DNA of 64,000 nucleotides, taken from contig CACLAN010000003.1 of the NCBI GenBank assembly GCA_902604905.1, positions 1 to 64,000 on the forward strand, written 5' to 3'. This DNA is from an uncultured Alphaproteobacteria bacterium (lineage in GTDB: Bacteria > Pseudomonadota > Alphaproteobacteria > HIMB59 > GCA-002718135). How positions within the stretch are numbered: position 1 is the stretch's first letter; every line of letters begins with the position of its first letter. Positions 49,144-57,937 of this stretch are shown piece by piece. The notes below the pieces were generated by a model. That model was given only the letters and a program-made list of their open reading frames with translations. It ran no database searches and had not been told where the DNA came from. Made by a program: the position numbers and the translations under genes.

Positions 49144-49962
49144 ATGGCAAAAAAAGAGAAATATTTAGTCTCACCTGATATTAATAATAAGTCCTTAGTT
49201 ACAAAACTAAATGGTTTTGATGAGAAAGGGAATAAAATAATTTCTAAAGTTATTAATGAAAAAGCTCTTACAATTTTTCTTAATAATCAAGAGATAGTAA
49301 CGCTAATGTCTATTAGTGATCACCCAAAATATCTTGCAGTTGGGTATTTATTGAATCAAAATATGCTTAAGAAAAATGATATAATTACAAAAGTTGAAAT
49401 TGATAAAGATTTAGGTGTGGTTGTTGTACGAACAAAACGTAAAACAAATTATGAAAACAAATTAAGAAAGAAAATAACAACTAGTGGTTGTGCAATAGGT
49501 ACGGTATTTGGCGATATCTATGCTGAAATAAAAAAATCAAAATTAAAATCCAAAAAGAAAATTAAACATAAATGGATTTATGAAATTTCAAAAAAAATTA
49601 CATTAACACCGAGCTTATATTTAGAAACAGGAGCAATACATGGTTGTGCCATTATTCATAACAATATACCATTGATTTATATGGAAGACGTTGGGAGACA
49701 TAATGCTGTTGATAAAATTGCTGGTTTTATGTTTTTAAAAAAAATTAGCTCTTCAAATAAAATTTTTTACACCACAGGAAGACTTACTAGTGAAATGGTT
49801 ATTAAAACTATAAAAATGGGTATTCCAATATTGATTTCTAGATCAGGTTTCACAGCATGGGGTGTAGAGCTGGCAAGAGACTCAAATTTAACACTTATTG
49901 GACGAGCAAAAGGAAAAAAATATTTAGCACTTTCTGGAGAACATAGAATTGAACATAAATAA
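49144..49962 (+). CDS. fdhD: Formate dehydrogenase accessory sulfurtransferase FdhD
   Basis: This 272-aa FdhD transfers sulfur to the bis-MGD cofactor before insertion into formate dehydrogenase. The central TGAIHGCAI, MEDVGRHNAVDK and TTGRLTSEM blocks are diagnostic. The sulfur loop reads SGCAIGT, so the first cysteine (C116) is kept but the second, present in E. coli FdhD (CxxC), is a glycine. It lies divergently 26 nt from tupB and overlaps mobA by 14 nt. Confidence 0.92.
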   Translation: MAKKEKYLVSPDINNKSLVTKLNGFDEKGNKIISKVINEKALTIFLNNQEIVTLMSISDHPKYLAVGYLLNQNMLKKNDIITKVEIDKDLGVVVVRTKRKTNYENKLRKKITTSGCAIGTVFGDIYAEIKKSKLKSKKKIKHKWIYEISKKITLTPSLYLETGAIHGCAIIHNNIPLIYMEDVGRHNAVDKIAGFMFLKKISSSNKIFYTTGRLTSEMVIKTIKMGIPILISRSGFTAWGVELARDSNLTLIGRAKGKKYLALSGEHRIEHK

Positions 49963-50551
49963 GAAAAAAATTTTGTTTGCCATACTTGCTGGAGGTCAGT
50001 CAAAAAGATTTGGAGGTGGATTAAAAGCTTTTGCTAAAATAAATGGAATTACAATCTTAGACAAAATAATAAACAAGCTTAAAAAATATAATAATGAAAT
50101 AATAATAAATGCTAATGACTTAAAAAGTTTTGAGAAAATTGATTACCCAATAATTAAAGATAGATTCAAAGGTTTTGTAGGACCTTTAGCAGGTATTCAC
50201 ACATCTATGTTCTGGACTAAAGAAAATTACACAAACAAGGAATGGGTTTTTACTGTTCCAAGTGATACCCCATTTTTACCCGATAATCTTTTAGATAAGT
50301 TTTTAGAGGCGTATGATGAAAAAATAAAAATATTGATTGCAAGATCAAATAGCAGACATCATCCTGTAATAGCAATGTGGCATATATCGTTAATAACTAG
50401 TTTAGAAAATGAGTTAAAATTAAAAAATAGTAAAATTATGTTTTGGGTTAAAAAACACAAATATAAATTTGTTGAATTCGACAAAAGCCAGGAAAAGAAT
50501 TTTTTCAATATTAATACTCAAGAAGAATGGAATACTGCAAAAAATATCTAA
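49949..50551 (+). CDS. mobA: Molybdenum cofactor guanylyltransferase MobA (TTG start)
   Basis: This 200-aa nucleotidyltransferase adds GMP to the Mo/W-molybdopterin. The N-terminal LAGGQSKRFGGGLKAF (13-28) is the MobA nucleotide loop, and VPSDTPFLP holds the metal Asp. The start is TTG at 49949 inside fdhD, supported by GGAGA 8 nt upstream. No ATG gives the needed N terminus. Together with mobB it completes MGD formation. Confidence 0.88.
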   Translation: MNINKKKILFAILAGGQSKRFGGGLKAFAKINGITILDKIINKLKKYNNEIIINANDLKSFEKIDYPIIKDRFKGFVGPLAGIHTSMFWTKENYTNKEWVFTVPSDTPFLPDNLLDKFLEAYDEKIKILIARSNSRHHPVIAMWHISLITSLENELKLKNSKIMFWVKKHKYKFVEFDKSQEKNFFNINTQEEWNTAKNI

Positions 50552-50602
50552 CTTTAATATAAATATGTAAAAAATATTTTTTTTGTATAAAGAATATTCT
50601 AA

Positions 50603-51697
50603 ATGGTAAGCTCAATATATAAAATATTCCCAGGAATTATCGTATGTTTTGTAATTGCTTATTCAGGCATATACCTAAGTGATTTTATCGGAAAAGAAAT
50701 TTTAAGTTTAAAAAAAAGTCCAATATCACCAATAATGCTATCAATAATATTTGGTCTTTTGATAGGAAATATATTTCATATTAATAATTTTTTATTAGAA
50801 GGAATTAAGTTTTCTTTAAAATTTATTCTAAAATTAGGAATAATATGTCTTGGTATTAGACTAGGACTTTTAGATATTTTTAAAGTTGGAATAGTTGGAA
50901 TACCTCTAATTGTTGCTTGTATTATTATATCAATCTTGGTTGTAAATTATTTATGCAAGTTATTAAATGTTTCTTCAAAAATGGGATCATTAATTGCAGT
51001 TGGAACAAGTATTTGTGGAGCATCTGCAATTGTAGCAACTAGTCCTGCAATTAATGCTGATAAAGAGGAAGTTGCTTATGCCATAGCAAATATTACAATA
51101 TTTGGAATAATTGCAATGTTCCTCTATCCATTTATGGCATATTATCTTTTCAGTGGAGATGAATTAGCATCAGGATTATTTCTTGGAACTTCAATACATG
51201 AAACAGCTCAAGTTGCCGGTGCTGGATTGATATATGCAGAACAATTCAATTCACCAAAAACTATGGATATAGCAACGATTACAAAATTAGTAAGAAATGT
51301 CAGTATGATAATCGTCATTCCTACAATAAGCTATATCTATCTAAGAAATAATATTGGTGAAAACAATAGCAAACCATCATTAATATCTATGTTTCCAATT
51401 TTCATAATTGGTTTTATTCTTATGGGTCTTATAAGATCAATTGGAGATTATGGAATTCAAAATAGTAATTTAGCTTTTGAAATATTAACTAATAATAACT
51501 GGCAATTAATCATCTATATTATTAAAACTATCGCTGAATATTCTTTAGCATTAGCAATGGCAGCTGTTGGTATAAGTACAAATTTAGTTTCTTTAAAAAG
51601 CTTAGGCATAAGACCATTTTATGTTGGTTTTTCTGCAGCTTGTTGTGTTGGAATTGTTAGCTATATCGGAATCATAGTACTAAATAATTTTATATAA
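50603..51697 (+). CDS. YeiH family putative sulfate exporter (UPF0324)
   Basis: This 364-aa polytopic membrane protein has about ten helices. The family signatures are GTSICGASAIVATSPAI near 135-151 and GTSIHETAQVAGAG near 196-209. YeiH/UPF0324 proteins are annotated as putative sulfate exporters and have been found near sulfonate degradation genes. The substrate is not proven. It lies 51 nt after mobA and 63 nt before the TauE/SafE gene, so it may begin the sulfur-export cassette. Confidence 0.82.
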   Translation: MVSSIYKIFPGIIVCFVIAYSGIYLSDFIGKEILSLKKSPISPIMLSIIFGLLIGNIFHINNFLLEGIKFSLKFILKLGIICLGIRLGLLDIFKVGIVGIPLIVACIIISILVVNYLCKLLNVSSKMGSLIAVGTSICGASAIVATSPAINADKEEVAYAIANITIFGIIAMFLYPFMAYYLFSGDELASGLFLGTSIHETAQVAGAGLIYAEQFNSPKTMDIATITKLVRNVSMIIVIPTISYIYLRNNIGENNSKPSLISMFPIFIIGFILMGLIRSIGDYGIQNSNLAFEILTNNNWQLIIYIIKTIAEYSLALAMAAVGISTNLVSLKSLGIRPFYVGFSAACCVGIVSYIGIIVLNNFI

Positions 51698-51717
51698 TTT
51701 TCCAAAATAAATATAAT

Positions 51718-51746
51718 TTGTACTTATTAAGTAATAATTATATAAA
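51718..51746 (+). promoter_or_regulatory. Candidate promoter of the TauE operon with a very short leader
   Basis: TTGTAC (51718-51723) and TATAAA (51741-51746) are separated by exactly 17 nt. The ATG of the TauE gene is 14 nt after the -10 box, so the predicted mRNA leader is about 7 nt and has no ribosome site. Confidence 0.5.
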
Positions 51747-51760
51747 ATTTATAAAAAAAC

Positions 51761-52675
51761 ATGTCAATTTACCTTCCAATAGCTGAAATGAACGTCAATA
51801 TTTTTCTCATTATCTTTATTGGTATGAGTATAGGAATACTTTCAGGAATTTTTGGTGTTGGTGGTGGATTTTTAATGACACCACTATTAATTTTTTTAGG
51901 CATACCTCCGGTTGTAGCTGTTGGTTCTGAAGCTCCGCACGTTTTAGCAACTTCAGTTTCAGGTTTTATTGCTCACTGGAGAAAAAGAAATGTTGATATA
52001 AAGATGGGTATATTCCTTTTAATAGGAGGTTTAATTGGTTCCATAGTTGGTGTAAATATTTTCAGTTATCTAAAAAACTTTGGACAAATAGATTTAGTTA
52101 TTCAGTTATTATTTCTTTTCTTTTTAGGTTTTATTGGTTTTAGTATGGCTTTTGAAAGCGCAAGAACAACAATTAAACAGTATAGAGCAAGAAACACTAA
52201 AAGAACAAAACTGCATCAACATTCTTGGTTTCACGGACTTCCATTCAAAGTTCGCTTTCATAGATCAAAACTTTATATAAGTGCGATACCACCTGTACTG
52301 ATAGGGTTCGCAGTTGGAGTAATGTCCGCAATGATGGGAGTTGGAGGAGGATTTATAATGATACCTGCAATGGTATACATACTTGGAATGCCAACAAGTA
52401 TAGTAGTTGGGACATCTTTATTTCAAATCATTTTTGTTACCGCAAATGCAACATTCTTTCAATCCTACATAAATTATAATGTAGATATTGTGCTGTCTGC
52501 ACTAATGATATTTGGAGGAGTAATTGGTGCACAAATTGGAGTAATTTTTGGGTCTAAATTAAAAGCAGAATATTTAAGAGGTATTTTGGCTATATTAGTA
52601 TTGGGCGTCTGTGGTAAAATTTTTACAGATCTAGTTTTAAGGCCAAATGATTTATTTTCATTGGTAATGATATGA
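51761..52675 (+). CDS. TauE/SafE family (TSUP) sulfite/organosulfonate exporter
   Basis: This 304-aa membrane protein of the TSUP family has two repeated halves, each beginning with a GxxxGxxGVGGGF/M loop. IFGVGGGFLMTPLL is near residue 30 and MMGVGGGFIMIPAM near 193. Its longer form with an inserted basic cytoplasmic loop (about 130-165) is common in alphaproteobacteria. It overlaps the next gene by 4 nt. Substrates could be sulfite, sulfonate or a related anion. The TIGR02186 and Usp genes downstream are its usual partners. Confidence 0.85.
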   Translation: MSIYLPIAEMNVNIFLIIFIGMSIGILSGIFGVGGGFLMTPLLIFLGIPPVVAVGSEAPHVLATSVSGFIAHWRKRNVDIKMGIFLLIGGLIGSIVGVNIFSYLKNFGQIDLVIQLLFLFFLGFIGFSMAFESARTTIKQYRARNTKRTKLHQHSWFHGLPFKVRFHRSKLYISAIPPVLIGFAVGVMSAMMGVGGGFIMIPAMVYILGMPTSIVVGTSLFQIIFVTANATFFQSYINYNVDIVLSALMIFGGVIGAQIGVIFGSKLKAEYLRGILAILVLGVCGKIFTDLVLRPNDLFSLVMI

Positions 52676-53079
52676 TTTCAATATTTAACTTTTCAATTAA
52701 TTTATTGATCGTAGTTTGTCTCTTCATATATTTTATTTTTACAACTATTGATTTTTATCTAAAGAATATTGAATATTTTTTAATTCTAATAATTGTTATA
52801 AATTCATTTAACAAAATATATATTTGGTCAAATTTCAGAGTATTTATTAAAAAAGATCTTAATAAAATATTTACAGACATATTATTTAATGTTTCATTTG
52901 CAAAACTAAGTATTATTATTTTATCCACTGTAATACCAATTTATATGCTTATGCAAAAAGATATATTAGTGGTTGATATATTGATTGAGAAAGCGTCTTT
53001 TTTATTAGTATCAATTTTTGCATTAATTGGATTTTATTTAGAATTTTATATTTTAGAAGTGACAAAAATAGATGATTAA
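52672..53079 (+). CDS. Unknown small membrane protein in the TauE operon
   Basis: This 135-aa protein has four predicted hydrophobic helices (about 5-25, 33-50, 75-95 and 108-130) and few charged residues outside short basic loops. I recognise no family. It overlaps the TauE gene by 4 nt and the TIGR02186 gene by 8 nt, so it is made from the same mRNA and probably sits in the same membrane complex. It is extremely AT-rich, isoleucine/phenylalanine-heavy, and may be diverged beyond recognition. Confidence 0.7.
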   Translation: MISIFNFSINLLIVVCLFIYFIFTTIDFYLKNIEYFLILIIVINSFNKIYIWSNFRVFIKKDLNKIFTDILFNVSFAKLSIIILSTVIPIYMLMQKDILVVDILIEKASFLLVSIFALIGFYLEFYILEVTKIDD

Positions 53080-53836
53080 AAATTTATATATAAAGTTTGC
53101 TTTTAGTCTAACAATTTTATTGACTATAATTTTTTTTTATAACTTTCTTTATGCTGAAGAAATTTACTTTGACTTATCTGAGGATAGTATTGAATTAAAA
53201 ACAGATTTTAATGGAAAAGAAATTATTATTTTTGGATTACTTAAAAATGATCATGAGACACTTTTGACAATAAAAGGTCCACCGTCAAAAATGAGAATAC
53301 AAAAAAAAGAGAGGTATTTTGGAATATGGATAAATAATCAATACGTTACCTATAGTAACATCCCATCTTTATTCTTTTTATCCTCATCTAAAGAAATTAA
53401 CGAAATCTTGCCTGAATCGATATTAATTAATGAGGATCTAAGTTTTGAAAAAATTTTAAATAATAAAACTTTTAATCAAAATTTTATTTTCAAAAATGAC
53501 CAAAAAAATTGGAATGAAAATTTTGTTAGAATAAAAAAAGAACAATTATTTTATAAAAGTTTTGAAATGAAAAAGGTCAAAGATAAATTATTTCAAACTA
53601 GCGTTTTTTTTCCAACAAATACAATACCAGGGATTTATAATGTTGATATTTACTATATAAGAAATAATACAATTATGAGTACTGATCAAAAAAATATAGT
53701 TATAAAAAAAACTGGTATAGGAAGTCAAATATTTGACTTTGCTAATGAAAATGCAGCTACATACGGAGTTTTTGTAATTATCTTTTCAATAGTTTTAGGT
53801 TTTATTGCTGCTGCTTTATTTAGGAGGAGTAAATGA
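53072..53836 (+). CDS. TIGR02186 family membrane-anchored protein
   Basis: This 254-aa protein has an N-terminal signal (cleavage near LYA/EE, residue 28), a periplasmic beta-rich domain, one C-terminal helix (about 228-248) and a short RRSK end. The domain start, residues 31-60 with a DFNGKEIIIFG segment, matches the alphaproteobacterial TIGR02186 proteins that follow TauE genes. Its function is not established. It overlaps the stress-protein gene by 4 nt. Confidence 0.75.
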   Translation: MIKNLYIKFAFSLTILLTIIFFYNFLYAEEIYFDLSEDSIELKTDFNGKEIIIFGLLKNDHETLLTIKGPPSKMRIQKKERYFGIWINNQYVTYSNIPSLFFLSSSKEINEILPESILINEDLSFEKILNNKTFNQNFIFKNDQKNWNENFVRIKKEQLFYKSFEMKKVKDKLFQTSVFFPTNTIPGIYNVDIYYIRNNTIMSTDQKNIVIKKTGIGSQIFDFANENAATYGVFVIIFSIVLGFIAAALFRRSK

Positions 53837-54306
53837 GTGATGATAGATATATTCTAGTTGTTGCAGATAATTCAGAAGAAATGAATACAGCTCTTGAATA
53901 TGCTTGCGCAAGATCAAAAAAAACGGGAAGAAAAATTATAATTGCAACATTCATAGAGCCTTTGGATGTACTAACAACCAAGGGTGTTACAGACATTATG
54001 AAAGAGGAAGCTAGAGAAGAAGCAGAAACAATTCTTAAAAAAGCTGCCTCATTTGTTCAAGAAAGAACAGGCGACTATCCTGCTCTCTCTTTAAGAGAGG
54101 GGGATACTATATCTGAATTAAAACAATTATTAGATGAGGAAAAAAATATTAATGTTCTTGTTTTAGCTGCCAATACTGATCCAAATAGTAAAAACCCTGG
54201 TCCAATAATAACTTCTCTGGTGAGTAATGAAATAACAAACCTAAGAATACCAATAATGATTGTGCCTGGAAATTTATCATTCGAACATATTGCACAAATA
54301 ACTTAA
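53833..54306 (+). CDS. Universal stress protein (UspA family)
   Basis: This 157-aa single-domain Usp starts MSDDRYILVVADNSEEM. A strong AGGAGG ribosome site lies inside the end of the upstream gene, and the ATG overlaps that stop. The Usp-fold C-terminal part has SNEITNLRIPIMIVPGNL. The usual ATP loop GxxGx9GS is not evident. Usp proteins often regulate adjacent transporters, so a partner role to TauE is inference. Confidence 0.82.
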   Translation: MSDDRYILVVADNSEEMNTALEYACARSKKTGRKIIIATFIEPLDVLTTKGVTDIMKEEAREEAETILKKAASFVQERTGDYPALSLREGDTISELKQLLDEEKNINVLVLAANTDPNSKNPGPIITSLVSNEITNLRIPIMIVPGNLSFEHIAQIT

Positions 54307-54309
54307 AAA

Positions 54310-54945
54310 ATGTCAAAAGAGATAGCTAAAATATTAGTAGATATAAAGTCTATTAATTTTTCATTTGATAAATATTTTACTCTTACATCAGGCTTGGCTA
54401 GTCCTGTCTATGTGGATTGTAGAAAAATTATTTCTTTTACAAAAGAAAGAAATTTTATAATTGATAAAGCCATTGATTATTTAACTAAAAATAATATTGA
54501 CACAGAAATTATTGCTGGTGGGGAGACCGCTGGAATTCCCTATGCTGCTTTTATTTCTCAAAAATTAGATAAACAAATGATTTACATTAGAAAAAAAACA
54601 AAAGGTTTTGGAAAAAACAAACAAATTGAAGGTGAATTTGAAAATAATCAAAAAGCTCTTTTAGTTGAAGATCTAGCTACTGATGGAGGTAGTAAAATAC
54701 TTTTTATTAAAGCAATGCGTGAAGCTGGATTAAAAGTTAAAGATATATTTGTAATATTTTATTATGATATTTTTAATTTTAAAGAATCAGAATTATTTAA
54801 ATTAAATATTAATATTCACTCACTGTGTACTTGGAAAGATATAATAAATTATATTGAAAGTGAAAAAATATATTCTGAAGATAAGGTTTCAAACTTAAAA
54901 GAATTTTTAGAAGATCCAGAAAAATGGAGAAGCAAGTATGCGTGA
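54310..54945 (+). CDS. pyrE: Orotate phosphoribosyltransferase
   Basis: This 211-aa enzyme makes orotidylate from orotate and PRPP in pyrimidine synthesis. FTLTSGLASPVYVDCRK (23-39) is the N-terminal signature, and the PRPP loop is VEDLATDGGS (119-128). It starts 3 nt after the Usp gene and overlaps the next gene by 8 nt. Confidence 0.94.
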   Translation: MSKEIAKILVDIKSINFSFDKYFTLTSGLASPVYVDCRKIISFTKERNFIIDKAIDYLTKNNIDTEIIAGGETAGIPYAAFISQKLDKQMIYIRKKTKGFGKNKQIEGEFENNQKALLVEDLATDGGSKILFIKAMREAGLKVKDIFVIFYYDIFNFKESELFKLNINIHSLCTWKDIINYIESEKIYSEDKVSNLKEFLEDPEKWRSKYA

Positions 54946-55372
54946 AATAGTTGTTGTCAGTGGAGGTTTTGATCCAATTCACAGCGGTCATATAAAATTA
55001 ATTAAAGAAGCTGCTAAACATGGTGAAGTTGTAGTTTTGCTAAATTCTGATTTATGGCTTCAAAAAAAGAAGGGTAAGGAATTTCTTCCTTTTATTGAAA
55101 GAACTATAATTATGAATGAGTTAAAAAATGTTATTGATGTTATAGAATTTGATGACGGAGATAAGACGTGCATCGATGGTCTTAAAAAAGTAAAAAATAA
55201 ATATCCAAAATCAATTATTAAGTTTGCAAATGGAGGTGATAGAAATAATAGTACAACACCAGAATCAATATTCTGTGAAAAAAATAATATACAGTTACTT
55301 TGGGGTATAGGTGGTGACAATAAATCAAATTCTAGTTCATGGATTTTACAAAAATGGAAAGAAAATAATTAA
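54938..55372 (+). CDS. Cytidylyltransferase-like nucleotidyltransferase
   Basis: This 144-aa protein is of the HxGH nucleotidyltransferase superfamily. GGFDPIHSGH (9-18) has H15 and H18, and the C-terminal half has SSWILQKW. It resembles the RfaE domain II and glycerol-3-phosphate cytidylyltransferase group. The second signature is NGGDRNNSTTPE, where ISSTxxR-type residues are expected. The substrate cannot be read from the sequence. It overlaps pyrE by 8 nt and shares TTAA with pdxH. Confidence 0.75.
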   Translation: MREIVVVSGGFDPIHSGHIKLIKEAAKHGEVVVLLNSDLWLQKKKGKEFLPFIERTIIMNELKNVIDVIEFDDGDKTCIDGLKKVKNKYPKSIIKFANGGDRNNSTTPESIFCEKNNIQLLWGIGGDNKSNSSSWILQKWKENN

Positions 55373-55974
55373 GGATATAATTTTCTTTTAATCCAACCAT
55401 CGTTTTCCATACGGAATTCAAGTCTGTCATGCAATCTGAATGGCATATCTTGCCAAAATTCAATTAATACAGGCGCTACTAAGTAACCGTTCCAATGTGA
55501 AGGTCTTGGTACATCATTATCTGAAAATTTTTTTTCAAACTCTTCTACTCTTTTAGTTAATGTTGATCTGTCATCTAGTTCTTCTGACTGTAATGAAGCC
55601 CAAGCTCCTATTCTACTCCCTAGTGGCCTTGAATTATAATATTCATCAGCTTCAGCATTTGAAATTTGTGAAACATTACCTTCTATTCTTATTTGTCTTT
55701 GAAGTGTTTTCCAATGAAAATTTAAAGCAACACTATCGTTGTTTTTAATTGCTCTACCTTTTTTACTTTTTGAATTTGTATAAAAAACAAACCCTTTGTC
55801 ATCATATGATTTAAGTAAAACAATTCGTGAGCTGGGTCTGCTATCAGAAGATATAGTAGCAAGGTTCATAGCATTTGGATCATTGATTTCACTTTTCTTT
55901 GCCTCTTCAAACCATTCTTGAAAAAGTTCAATTGGTTTTTTATCAGAATTTATTAATTTTTGATTTGATTGCAT
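55369..55974 (-). CDS. pdxH: Pyridoxamine 5'-phosphate oxidase
   Basis: This 201-aa FMN enzyme makes PLP from PNP or PMP. PNAMNLATISSDSRPSSRIVLLK (its second half, RIVLLKSYDDKGFVFYTN, near 50-67) binds FMN. The end RLHDRLEFRMENDGWIKRKLYP-type tail (ending RLYP/KLYP) is diagnostic. It would serve the PLP enzymes found in the window. Confidence 0.93.
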   Translation of the reverse strand: MQSNQKLINSDKKPIELFQEWFEEAKKSEINDPNAMNLATISSDSRPSSRIVLLKSYDDKGFVFYTNSKSKKGRAIKNNDSVALNFHWKTLQRQIRIEGNVSQISNAEADEYYNSRPLGSRIGAWASLQSEELDDRSTLTKRVEEFEKKFSDNDVPRPSHWNGYLVAPVLIEFWQDMPFRLHDRLEFRMENDGWIKRKLYP

Positions 55975-56042
55975 ATTATAGATATGAATATTATTTTATA
56001 AGTATATATATCTATATTTATAAAAAAACACTGATTTACAAT

Positions 56043-56870
56043 ATGTTGATGCAAAATAAAAAGGGTCTGATTATGGGTGTGGCAAATGACAGATCTATCG
56101 CCTGGGGCATTGCGAAAAAATTAGCAGAACAGGGAGCAGAAATTGCGCTTACTTATCAAGGAGAAGCTCTTAAGAAAAGAGTTCAGCCACTTGCAGAAGA
56201 AATAGGTTCTAACAATATTATTCCTTGTGATGTTTCAGACTCACAAAGTATGAATAATGTTTTTGAAACACTTAAAAATAAATGGGGTGAATTAGATTTT
56301 CTTGTTCATGGAGTTGGTTTTTCCAACAAAGATGAATTAAGAGGCAAATATTACAATACATCTTCTGATAATTTTAAACAAACTATGCATATATCATGTT
56401 ATTCTTTTACAGAGGCTTGTAGACTAGCAGAACCTTTAATGAATAATGGTGGATCAATTTTAACTTTAACATATTATGGATCAGAACAAGTTATGCCTCA
56501 TTATAATGTTATGGGAGTTGCAAAAGCAGCTTTAGAGGCTAGTGTTAGATATTTAGCAGTTGATTTGGGAGAAAAAAATATAAGAGTTAATGCCATTAGT
56601 GCTGGTCCAATTAAAACTTTGGCAGCATCAGGAATAGGTGATTTTAGATTTATTCTAAAATGGAACGAGCTTAATGCTCCACTTAAAAGAAATGTGAACC
56701 AACAAGATGTTGGAAATTCTGCTTTATATCTCTTAAGTGATCTTGGGAGTGCCGTTACTGGTGAGATACAACATGTTGATTGTGGCTATCATACTGTAGG
56801 AATGGTTGCGGTTGATGAGAGTGAAAGTGTATCAGAATTATTAAGTGAATTTACAAATTCTAAAAAATGA
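56043..56870 (+). CDS. fabI: Enoyl-[acyl-carrier-protein] reductase FabI
   Basis: This 275-aa NADH-dependent short-chain reductase is in type II fatty acid synthesis. The N-terminal [17 protein letters not shown] at 8-24 is the FabI variant of the Rossmann loop. The active site is Y154 and K161 (YNVMGVAK), and [17 protein letters not shown] follows. I chose the ATG at 56043. An in-frame run upstream to 55899 is low-complexity and not FabI. A second ATG at 56049 is equally possible. It overlaps aroC by 4 nt. Confidence 0.93.
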   Translation: MLMQNKKGLIMGVANDRSIAWGIAKKLAEQGAEIALTYQGEALKKRVQPLAEEIGSNNIIPCDVSDSQSMNNVFETLKNKWGELDFLVHGVGFSNKDELRGKYYNTSSDNFKQTMHISCYSFTEACRLAEPLMNNGGSILTLTYYGSEQVMPHYNVMGVAKAALEASVRYLAVDLGEKNIRVNAISAGPIKTLAASGIGDFRFILKWNELNAPLKRNVNQQDVGNSALYLLSDLGSAVTGEIQHVDCGYHTVGMVAVDESESVSELLSEFTNSKK

Positions 56871-57937
56871 CTTCTAATTCAATAGGAAAAATCTTTAATT
56901 TTACTACATGGGGAGAAAGCCATGGCAAAGCAATAGGTTGTGTTGTCGATGGAGTTCCATCAAACATAAATTTAACTGAAAAAGATATTCAACCCTATTT
57001 AGATAAAAGAAAACCTGGTCAGTCGAAGTTTACAACTCAAAGAAAAGAAGAAGATAAAGTTGAAATACTATCTGGAACTTTTGAAGGAAAAACAACAGGT
57101 CATCCTATTTCTCTAATAATTTACAATCAAGATCAGAGATCAAAAGATTATGGTGATATAAAAAGTAAATTTAGACCAGGTCATGCAGATTACACATATT
57201 GGAAAAAATATGGCATAAGAGATTATAGAGGTGGTGGTAGATCTAGTGCTAGAGAAACTGCAATGAGAGTAGCAGCAGGTGCAATAGCAAGAAAGATCAT
57301 AAAAAATAAAATTAAAAATCAAGTTGTAATAACAGGTGCATTAATTCAAATAGGTAATCATAAAATTAATTATGATAATTGGAATAATAATTTTATTCCA
57401 AAGAATAATTTTTGGAGTCCTGATAAAGATATTATTAAAATATGGGAAAACGAAATACAAACTGCAAGAAAATCTGGTTCCTCTTTAGGTGCCATAATTG
57501 AAATTAGAGTAAAAGGTTTACCCGCTGGATTAGGAGAACCTATTTATGAAAAAATAGACTCTGATATTGCTAAGGCATTGATGTCTATTAATGCTGTTAA
57601 GGGAGTAGAAATGGGAAATGGATTTAGCAGTATTTATGAAACTGGAATTTCTAATGTTGATGAAATGAGAGTAAAAAATAAAAAACCTTTATTTCTTTCA
57701 AATAATAATGGTGGAATTCTTGGGGGTATTACAACGGGCCAAGAATTAATTACTAGATTTGTAGTAAAGCCGACAAGCTCAATATTATCACCAAAAAAAA
57801 CAATTAATACAAAATTAAAAGAAACAACAATATCTACTAAAGGTCGTCATGATCCATGTGTTGGTATAAGAGCTGTTCCTGTTGGTGAAGCCATGGTTGC
57901 CACAACTATAGCTGATCATTGTTTAAGATTTCTTTAA
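56867..57937 (+). CDS. aroC: Chorismate synthase
   Basis: This 356-aa enzyme makes chorismate from EPSP using reduced FMN. The motifs [19 protein letters not shown] near 10-28, [17 protein letters not shown] near 125 and [18 protein letters not shown] near 325 are the three family signatures. It overlaps fabI by 4 nt and the convergent tlyA by 15 nt. Confidence 0.96.
   Translation: MTSNSIGKIFNFTTWGESHGKAIGCVVDGVPSNINLTEKDIQPYLDKRKPGQSKFTTQRKEEDKVEILSGTFEGKTTGHPISLIIYNQDQRSKDYGDIKSKFRPGHADYTYWKKYGIRDYRGGGRSSARETAMRVAAGAIARKIIKNKIKNQVVITGALIQIGNHKINYDNWNNNFIPKNNFWSPDKDIIKIWENEIQTARKSGSSLGAIIEIRVKGLPAGLGEPIYEKIDSDIAKALMSINAVKGVEMGNGFSSIYETGISNVDEMRVKNKKPLFLSNNNGGILGGITTGQELITRFVVKPTSSILSPKKTINTKLKETTISTKGRHDPCVGIRAVPVGEAMVATTIADHCLRFL

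Noticed and set aside
50569..50584. A6-T-A-T8 stretch after mobA as an intrinsic terminator
   Set aside because: The pairing would be all A-T, with no GC stem; in DNA this AT-rich it is expected by chance.
55899..56042. Longer N terminus for FabI
   Set aside because: The extra residues are low-complexity and would overlap pdxH and the promoter region; FabI starts at the [12 protein letters not shown] block.
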